64,000 nucleotides of DNA, from positions 42,189,501 through 42,253,500 of the forward strand of contig NC_088915.1 in the NCBI RefSeq assembly GCF_963576675.1, read 5' to 3'. Numbering within the stretch: position 1 is the first letter of the stretch; each line of letters starts with the position of its first letter. The stretch comes from Euphorbia lathyris (lineage: Eukaryota; Streptophyta; Magnoliopsida; Malpighiales; Euphorbiaceae). The position numbers were made by a program, and so were the translations under genes. Of this stretch, positions 55,769 to 64,000 are shown in pieces. Below the pieces are notes generated by a model. It had not been told where the DNA came from. It saw only the letters and a list, made by a program, of their open reading frames with translations, and made no database searches.

Positions 55769-57623
55769 TGGAAATTAGGCTAAGGTATAGCAGCGGAAAT
55801 ATAAAAATTTTAGCCTACTTCCTTTTAACCATAGGATCCGTTAATCGTTATTTCATATAAAGAGGGATAAGAAGAAATACATTTTGATGAACAATCTACC
55901 GTTGTTAATGAAGTGCCCACAACTCTTCTCCGAGTTCCTAAGCACAAAGTAAAACACAGTGAGATTAAGTTAGAATCAACCGTATGAGATGCAACCAAAA
56001 TAGATTGCCTCTAATTAATCAACACAAGATCAAAGAAAAAGAAGATAGATGAAATTAATCGATCGACGGAAGCCGTATGAATTCTTGTCCACGAACTAGG
56101 GGAGTCGAATTCTCTTTCTCTCTCTAAGCTAGGGATTTCGAAAATCACTAGGTGGGATTAGGGAGCTTAGTCGAAATTCATGTGGTAGGGGGTATATATA
56201 ATTACTTGTATCTAAACCCTAGTTAGATAGAATTAGGTTACTTAATAGGAATTCAATTCGGAATAGAATTCCTAATTATTATCTCACTATATATCTAATA
56301 TATCTAGGATAATAATAAATAACCTTATTGGATAATAATAGGAGTATATTAATCTAATTAAAACTCCTAACTTAATTATCTCTTAATTAATTTAATTCAT
56401 ATTCCTAATCAAATTAGGATTAATGGAATTAAAATAATTCCTTACTAATTATATATAAATTTCGCCCCCCCTAATTAAATGGGCCTTACTGGGCTCAATT
56501 GGGCTTCCATCAATTAATAACATCCATCTCTCTTTTGGTTCCAAGTCTTACGTGTGATCCATTAGGTTCTTACTACTTCTGGCCGTATGCAACCATTAAA
56601 TTAATTTCTTCAAGAATTATATTTAATCTTTGCATAACGGAATGATGTACTGAGTATGTTATTGGCAAGTCTGTAATCATTCCCACAGAGTCCGTTAAGA
56701 AGACAGGTTGATTCTGTCGTTAACCTTCCCGTATTAGTTACAGTATAATTCGATCCTTTATCAACTACATCCTTGAACTGAATCTTATGACTATGGATGA
56801 TGTCAAGTCACATATAGCGAGACGGTCGTTTTACTTATTCAGGCCGAGTCAACTCAAAAAGATAGGTTAAGTGAAATATGTATTTCTTACTCTTAAGCTA
56901 TCACCTTGCAAGGATTTAGAGTCGAGTCTTCCACAAGCGATCCATGGATGTATCTCCCATTTATCGGGAGTGATAAATGCTCAATCCAATGTATAACTAC
57001 CCTGACATTACCTCCTGTGACACCCAACCTTTGCTGTTCACACCCCAGAGTCATCTCTGTTAAGGATCGTGGGACAACAGGATCAAAGTCTCACATTCAG
57101 TAATTCAGGATGACCAATTAACATTCCTTTGAGTCTGAGGATTAGTTATACCTATTAATACCAATGAGATGAACAGGTGACAAGGATGAATCTACCCATC
57201 CTGTTATCTCAAATCGGATCCCCAATCCTAATGAACAACTTTTCATCGGATCTATGTAACTGTTTAGATATCTGTATATATGAAGCTTGTGAGATTAGCT
57301 TTCTGTTGGACAGAAGACATTGTTACATACAAGTCTCAACAGTGATATATCAATCCTAAACATATCACTTGACTTGGGGTGGTTTTAAGTTTATTAGTTT
57401 ATTATAAAGTTTTATCTCACTTCATACTTGTATGAACACTTTATAATCACTTTAAATAAACTTACGGATTTCCTTTTATTAGACTTTATTTAGTGCTTAA
57501 AAGGGATTGCCTTTATATAGTTATAAAACATATATCTCATTAAAACAAATGATATAAAGAACAATTCATTTACATTAAGTTTGTATCCTAAAACAATTGT
57601 CTATAGGACACTAAACCCCAACA
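55769..57623 (-). repeat. Copia-C 3' LTR (1,855 bp)
   Basis: On the minus strand it starts TGTTGGGGTTTAGTGTCC at 57623 and ends CCTAATTTCCA at 55769. It is related to the LTR at 39242-41366 and the fragment at 5092-6435. Confidence 0.93.
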
Positions 57624-57640
57624 TACTCCCACTTGGACTA
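57624..57640 (-). promoter_or_regulatory. Copia-C polypurine tract
   Basis: On the minus strand a CCAAGTGGGAGTA run directly precedes the 3' LTR. Confidence 0.85.
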
Positions 57641-57643
57641 AAG

Positions 57644-60600
57644 CTAATTGTTTCTAAAACTTATCCCAGTAGAAGTTAAATGACGATCATGTATTCTCTG
57701 GGTTAAAGGCTTTGTCAACGGATCTGCAACGTTGTCCTCTGTAGGTACTCTTTCTATTCTCACATCTCCTCTAGCCACAATCTCTCTAATGATGTGGTAT
57801 CGCTTAAGGTAATGCTTGGATGCATTATGAGACCGTGGTTCCTTTGCTTGCGCAATGGCTCCATTGTTATCACAGTACAGTGTAATGGGATTGACAATGT
57901 CAGGCACCACACCAAGTTCTGTAATGAACTTTCTAATCCAAACCGCTTCCTTTGCTGCTTCTGCAGCGGCGATATACTCTGACTCGGTCGTAGAGAAAGC
58001 CACGCTTCCCTGCTTGGAACTCTTCCAACTGACCGCGCCCCCATTCAAGATAAACAGGTATCCTGATTGGGATTTAAAATCATTCTCATCTGTGAGATGA
58101 CTTGCATCTGAAAATCCTTCTATTTTCAGATCACCTTCTCCGTACACTAGGAACATATCTTTAGTTCTTCTCAAGTACTTAAGAATGTTCTTGACGGCAA
58201 TCCAATGCTCGTCTCCCGGATTCCCTTGGTAATGACTCGTTACTGATAACGCGAATGCTACGTCAAGTCTAGTGCATAGCATAGCATACATAATCGAACC
58301 GATTGCGCTGGCGTACGGGACTACAGCCATACGTCTTTTGTCATCATCAGTTTTAGGACATTGATGATTGTTTAACTTTACTCCATGTAGCATGGGTAAG
58401 TTACCTCGTTTCGATTCAAGCATGCTAAAACAATTTAGCACCTTTTCAATGTATGTAGCCTGTGAAAGACCAAGCAGTCTTCTCGATCTATCTCTATTGA
58501 TCTTTATATCAAGTATATAAGCTGCTTCACCAAGGTCTTTCATTGAGAAGTTACCAGATAACCATACTTTCACTGACTGTAAGAGAGCAACGTCATTTCC
58601 CATTAATAATATATCGTCCATATATAGTATGAGAAATGCTATAGAGCTCCCACTTGCTTTCTTGTAAATGCAAGCTTCTTCGCAATTTTGTTCGAAACCA
58701 AATTGTTTTATGGTTTCGTCAAAACGCTTATTCCAGCTTCTAGATGCTTGCTTGAGTCCATAAATGGATCTCTGAAGTTTGCAAACTTTATTTGCATCCT
58801 TCGATATGAAACCTTCAGGCTGCATCATATATACATCCTCAAGCAGGTTTCCATTCAGGAAAGCTGTTTTCACATCCATTTGCCAAATCTCATAATCGAA
58901 ATGAGCGGCAATTGCAAGCATGATTCTGATTTATTTGGACATAGCCACATGAGAGAAAGTTTCGTCATAATCAATTCCTTGCTTCTGACGATATCCTTTC
59001 GCTACTAACCTAGCTTTGTAGGTGCTAACCTTTCCATCAATGTCTGTCTTCTTTTGAAGATCCACCTGCACCCAATGGGAGTTATCCCTTCGGGCGGATC
59101 AACCAAAGTCCACACTTGGTTAGTATACATGGAATCCATTTCAGAATCCATGGCCTTAAGCCATGCTTTAGAATCTGGACTAGTAAGAGCCTCTTCGTAG
59201 TTTTCGGGTTCGTCATCTAACATGGGAACCTCATTATCATCTCCCACTAGAAAACCATATCTAACTGGGAGTTCACGAACTCTTCGTGATCTACGAATAG
59301 GTGGCACTAGAGTCTCATATAATGGGACTACTTCGGGTACCTCAACCGCTTCTGTTGTTTCAGTCGGTGTTTTTTCTTCTTGAACTTCGTCAAGTTCAAT
59401 CATGCTTCCCTTTTGTGTTTCTTCGAGAAACTCTTTCTCTAAGAAGGTTGCGTGCTTGGATACTATTACTTTCTGATCATCTGGATGATAGAAGTAATAC
59501 CCTACGATTTCCCTGGGATATCCAATGAATAAACATTTATCAGATTTAGAATCTAGTTTGTCGGACGCAATACGTTTGACATATGCTGAACAACCCCATA
59601 CTCTCATAAACGAGAACACAGGTTTCCTACCAACGAACAATTCATATGGTGTGGAACTAGCGGATTTAGTTGGTACTCGGTTCAGGGTGAAGAGGGCAGT
59701 TTCTAAGGCATAGCCCCAGAACGTCTTTGGAAGTAAGGCCATGCTCATCATGGATCGTACCATATCCAATAGGGTACGGTTCCTCCTCTCGGATACACCA
59801 TTGTGTTGTGGTGTATAGGGAGGTGTCCATTGTGAGCATATCCCACATTCAGTTAGATAATTCAGAAAATCATCCGAAAGATATTCGCCACCTCGATCGG
59901 ATCGAAGCGTCTTTATTTTCTTTCCTAATTGATTTTCCACTTCATTCTTGAAGCATTTGAACTTGTCAAAAGCTTCTGATTTGTGCCTCATCAAGTAGAT
60001 GCAACCATATCGAGTATGGTCATCTATGAAGCTTATGAAGTATCTGAATCCTCCTCTTGCTTGGACCGACATAGGACCGCATACATCTGAATGAATGAGT
60101 CTTAGAGTGTCTGATACACACTCACCTTTATTGCTAAAGGGTGTCTTTGTCATTTTACCTTTTAAACATGATTCGCATGTTTCCAATGATTCGGGATCGA
60201 TTGGATCTATAAGCCCATCTGAATGTAGCTTTAGCATGCGTCTCTTGTTTATATGGCCTAAACGACAATGCCACAAGTAAGTTGAATTATCTAGCTTATG
60301 TCTTTTGGTATCAATTGCAAAAACAAGAATTTTACTATCTAACACATAAATCCCATTTTGTGAAATTCCTGAAAAGTAAAAGATCGAATCTTTATAAAAA
60401 TTGCAACTCTTGTCTTTTATTGAAATATGAAAACTGTCGTCAACAAGACGGCTAATAGAAATAATGTTGCGAGACATTTGAGGAACGTATAAACAGTTCC
60501 TTAATTCTATTACAAGCCCAGAGGGCAAATTTAAAACATAATCTCCAATTGCGAGGGCAGCAACTCTTGCTCCATTTCCCACTCGCAAGTTTATGCTTTC

Positions 60601-61611
60601 TTTCTTTAGTTCCCTAGTCTGATTTAGCTCCTGCATATTTGTACAAATATGAGATCCACATCCGGTATCAAGTACCCAAGATCCAGACAGTGAAACTGTA
60701 TTTATTTCAATATAAAACATACCAGATGCTGAAGCACCGTTATTTTCCTTCTCGTGGAAGGTTAGGTACTCCATGCAGTTCCTCTTCCAATGCCCCAAGT
60801 CACCACAATAGTAGCACTTTCCTTTGGGCTTCTTTGATTCCTTTCCCTTCGTTTCGGTGAGCACAGCCCCCTTGCTTTTATCAAGATGGTTTGGATTGGG
60901 AGAGATCCCTTTCCTTTTTCTCGATCCTTCAATAGCAAGGGCCAGTATCTCCTCGTTTTCTTTTATAATGGGCTCGACTGACTCGAGCATATGTGCAAGC
61001 TCTACAAGAGAGGTTTGCAAGCCACTCATTTGGTAGTTCATAATGAACTGTGAGTAACTCTCGGGGAGGGACTGAAGAAGTAAGTTTTCACTTAGTTCAT
61101 GGTCCATCGCATCTCCAATACTAGAAAACTTGGCGATAAGGCTGATCATCTTTGCACAATGTGCCATTACAGATGTGCCCACTTGCATCTTGCTTTTATA
61201 TAACTCCTTGGTTATTTCGAAGCGTTCGCACCGAGTTTCATTCACAAATAACTGTTTAAGGTGCTTGACTATGGAATAGGCATCCATATCTGAATGTAGT
61301 TGCCTTTTAACTTCCGGTGTCAAAGATGCAAGTATGATGTCTCCCGCTTGATCGTCATCAGCTTTATGCTTCAAGTAAGCATAAAATTCCTGGTAGGGAG
61401 CATCATCCGTTGGGTAAGGGGGTATCGGTGTATCAAGTACATACCCTTTCCTCTCGAACTTCAAAACAATTTTGAGGTTGCGATACCAGTCGGTGAAGTT
61501 TGAACCATTCAATTTGTTATCGGTAAGGATGTTTTGCAGATTGGTGTTAGTCATGATTTTAAGAGTGTGTTTAATTAAACCTGAGAGTGAGAAAGAGTAA
61601 ACGTATGTCAT
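57644..61611 (-). pseudogene. Copia-C gag-pol polyprotein, one frameshift and one stop
   Basis: The ATG at 61611 (or 61554, MTNTNLQ, a more usual start) opens gag with a CCHC knuckle at residues 266-279 (CYYCGDLGHWKRNC). Protease follows (WVLDTGCGSH, Asp 315). Integrase has WHCRLGHINK, CESCLKG, IHSDVCGPM, RSDRGGEY and NGVSERRNRT with all three acidic residues, then the start of RT. The frame shifts near 59050 and a TAA stands near 58935. RT then continues (MDVKTAFLNGNLLEDVYM, catalytic YMDD in ILYMDDILLMG), and RNase H follows (FSDASHLTDE, STTESEYIAA) to 57644. Only two lesions separate it from an open polyprotein. Confidence 0.92.
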
Positions 61612-62299
61612 TCATTTGCTTTAAAGTATATCAATCTAAAATTATAGGACTTTTAGTTTATTTTAGATTGCTCCCACTATTTTGCCAAATTAATAGCCCT
61701 CCATATTAATTCGAAGAATTTCACAAATCCTTTAGTGAGCTAGGATCCTAACTCCTGAGATTTCGCATTGAGTTTGCTCAACAAGCTAGTCTCATTTGTT
61801 AGGTAGATTCATGTAATCAATCACATCTCGAATGTGACTCCTAGGTTATTGGGTTACTAACCACATTAGTAACTAATATGCTATTCACATTAATCCCAAC
61901 CATATTGCCCATTAGTTTATGACAACATGAGTTTGCTCATCCAATTATCATAATCTAATTGAAGTATTACCCCATATTCATGAAAGAACGATTTTCGATA
62001 ATTCAGGTGTTACCATAAGACCCCGAGCTTGAGTTTGCTCAACAACCCAAAGGCCCCCAGTACTGCCGGCTGAATTATAATATTAGGGAGGGGCAACCGA
62101 TTTTAATAACTTACTTATTTACTTAACTTTTTAACGAGGGATTTTTATTTTAAGTCTCATAATCTAACTTAGTATTGATTTGCTTTAGCATACATCAGAC
62201 ACATACATTCACATACATTGGCGTTATGGACATATCATCTAAATTATTCCGTCGAGCCAGAGACGGAATAAAAGGGCAAACCTAAGGAAATACTAACTA

Positions 62300-62335
62300 T
62301 TACATATTTCTCTTTAGGTCCTCCGTCTTCTCCAT
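62300..62335 (-). CDS. Conserved 11-codon upstream ORF in the Copia-C leader
   Basis: MEKTEDLKRNM plus stop, identical to 42519-42554 in the other Copia copy. It would be met by ribosomes before gag. Confidence 0.4.
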   Translation of the reverse strand: MEKTEDLKRNM

Positions 62336-62926
62336 GGCGCCTTGAAATTACATATTAATTTCTATACTACTATAAGAAAACTTCAATTGAATTGAAGGGA
62401 ATCAGATGAGAGGAGAAATTACAATAGATAGTAGAAAGGCAGGACGCGCATGCCCTATTTCAAAAATACCAAAAGACTAAAAGAGGGTCCAAATATGTCC
62501 ATAACTCCAAACATGCATAGACTCAATTAAATAAATTTAATTGGTTGATTACATAACCGTCTTATGTAATATTTAGGTTAATCACATTAACTCGTCAAAT
62601 TAACTTTCATCCAATTTTACTTCTAATCGTTTTGTATCTTTATATTAATTCTTAGATTAATATTACCATATAAAACGTCAATTATGCATGTCCCAATTAT
62701 TTTTTATTTCAATTCATTTAACACTTTGATTTACAACTTGGTAAAAACAAACTTTTAAACGAATTTTCATTCGATAATCAAAACAGAAAACTATTAATTT
62801 CCGAAACACACATATATATATACAAATTATATTCAAGCCGATTTTAACAATTAAAATCAAGTGGGATTCGAGCCGAGGGCCCGAAGCCGGGCTGCTGCCG
62901 TTGGGCAATAGCCCCGCGGCTGCGCA

Positions 62927-62975
62927 CGCGGCTGCTGCCGTGAGGCAGCAGCCGCGCGACGGTGACTAGTCGCGC
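62927..62975. repeat. GC-rich hairpins in the Copia-C leader
   Basis: CGCGGCTGCTGCC (62927-62939) pairs perfectly with GGCAGCAGCCGCG (62944-62956) across four bases. GCGCGAC (62954-62960) and GTCGCGC (62969-62975) form an adjacent, partly overlapping 7-bp stem. Confidence 0.95.
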
Positions 62976-63368
62976 CGTGAGGCGCGACCCAAGCCGTTGT
63001 CGTATTTTATTTTATTTTTTTTTTAAAATATATAAACATATATATATATATATCAGATTTTAAAACGGTTTTAAAAACGATTTTCAGAAATAGGAAAAAC
63101 TACAATAGATTTCCGTTTTATCTTTAGAATTAATAAAACTAATTTTATTAACCTAACCATAAAACTAATAGATTTTGTTATAATGATTATCAACCGAAAT
63201 AATTAGGAACATATGCATAATCTATTTTAATTAACAATTAATTAAAACTTATTTATCTTTAGAATTAATTAATCAAACAATTTGTTAATTAATCCTAACC
63301 ATAAATATTTATTCAATCCTATTGAAAAACTTCTAAATTTTCATATATGAAATAACGGATTTAACGAT

Positions 63369-63381
63369 GGCTCTGATACCA
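63369..63381 (-). promoter_or_regulatory. Copia-C primer binding site
   Basis: TGGTATCAGAGCC on the minus strand, four bases from the LTR. Confidence 0.93.
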
Positions 63382-63385
63382 CTAT

Positions 63386-64000
63386 TGGAAATTAGGCTAA
63401 GGTATAGCAGCGGAAATATAAAATTTTTAGCCTACTTCCTTTTAACCATAGGATCCGTTAATCGTTATTTCATATAAAGAGGGATAAGAAGAAATACCTT
63501 TTGATGAACAATCTACCGTTGTTAATGAAGTGCCCATAACTCTTCTCCGAGTTCCCAAGCACAAAGTAAAACACAGTGAGATTAAGTTAGAATCAACCGT
63601 ATGAGATGCAACCAAAATAGATTGCCTCTAATTAATCAACACAAGATCAAAGAAAAAGAAGATAGATGAAATTAATCGATCGACGGAAGCCGTATGAATT
63701 CTTGTCCACGAACTAGGGGAGTCGAATTCTCTTTCTCTCTCTAAACTAGGGATTTCGAAAATCACTAGGTGGGATTAGGGAGCTTAGTCGAAATTCATAT
63801 GGTAGGGGGTATATATAATTACTTGTATCTAAACCCTAGTTAGATAGAATTAGGTTACTTAATAGGAATTCAATTCGGAATAGAATTCCTAATTATTATC
63901 TCACTATATATCTAATATATCTAGGATAATAATAAATAACCTTATTTGATAATAATAGGAGTATATTAATCTAATTAAAACTCCTAATTTAATTATCTCT
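63386..64000 (-). repeat. Copia-C 5' LTR, partial
   Basis: It matches 55769-56383 with about eight differences and continues beyond the window. Confidence 0.93.

Larger units (their letters stand above)
61612..63368 (-). other. Copia-C 5' leader (about 1.75 kb)
   Basis: It is unusually long for a copia element. It contains the GC-rich hairpin block (62870-63000), an upstream ORF (62300-62335) and AT microsatellites near 62811 and 63037. A GAGTTTGCTCA word recurs near 61773, 61929 and 62030. Confidence 0.8.
55769..64000 (-). mobile_element. Copia-C: nearly complete Ty1/copia element, 5' LTR cut by the window edge
   Basis: On the minus strand: 5' LTR (from beyond 64000 to 63386), primer site, 1.75-kb leader, gag-pol (61611-57644), polypurine tract, 3' LTR (57623-55769). 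The available 615 bases of the 5' LTR differ from the 3' LTR at about eight positions by eye (1.3%). The coding region has one frameshift and one stop. The lineage within copia is not clear to me. The predicted right-hand target duplication would be CTTAT, as found at 55764-55768. Confidence 0.92.

Overview
This window is retrotransposon-packed nuclear DNA from a flowering plant, most likely a eudicot. The evidence is the plant-type LTR retrotransposon lineages (SIRE-like and a second Ty1/copia family, Athila-like and Tat-like Ty3/gypsy), a plant L1-type LINE, Helitrons, a Stowaway MITE, a Pack-MULE and a captured OSCA/CSC1 channel fragment. I find no intact host gene, no rRNA or tRNA gene and no prokaryotic feature. 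Nearly every coding stretch is a transposon gene or its remains.

Layout, left to right. 1-5.08 kb: a minus-strand LINE running off the left edge, with an open endonuclease/reverse-transcriptase ORF2 and an ORF1 broken once. 5.09-6.44 kb: a minus-strand Copia LTR piece. 6.44-8.6 kb: unassigned debris, probably Athila-like. 8.6-18.5 kb: a minus-strand Athila-like element (Athila-1) with one LTR, decayed gag-pol and two related 3' ORFs, inserted into a Helitron fragment (18.5-19.08 kb). 19.57-19.74 kb: a tRNA-derived SINE with an 11-bp target duplication.

20.15-33.31 kb: a Pack-MULE with 258-bp terminal inverted repeats and a near-perfect 9-bp target duplication. It carries the first part of an OSCA4-type channel gene. 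A complete 11.8-kb SIRE-like copia element (LTRs 20936-22382 and 31281-32720) sits inside that fragment, flanked by GATAT. 33.4-33.7 kb: a CACTA terminus. 33.7-39.09 kb: a Tat-type gypsy body with two RNase H domains and no LTRs.

39.09-42.68 kb: a Copia pol tail, LTR and leader in plus orientation, with a Stowaway MITE in the LTR. 42.72-51.16 kb: a pol-less Athila-like element (Athila-2) with gag and a 3' ORF. 51.16-51.89 kb: the 3' end of another Athila-like element. 51.9-54.9 kb: a non-autonomous Helitron with a textbook 3' hairpin. 55.77-64 kb: a Copia element in minus orientation, missing only part of its 5' LTR.

Three patterns link these elements. (1) Each Athila-like family carries its own GC-rich inverted-repeat words, repeated in LTRs and untranslated regions and absent from the other families; the Copia leaders carry comparable hairpins. 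(2) The extra 3' ORFs of the SIRE-like and Athila-like elements are preceded by their own TATA boxes, which suggests subgenomic transcription. (3) These 3' ORFs are damaged only by in-frame stop codons and not by frameshifts. All alignments, counts and ages were made by eye and are approximate.
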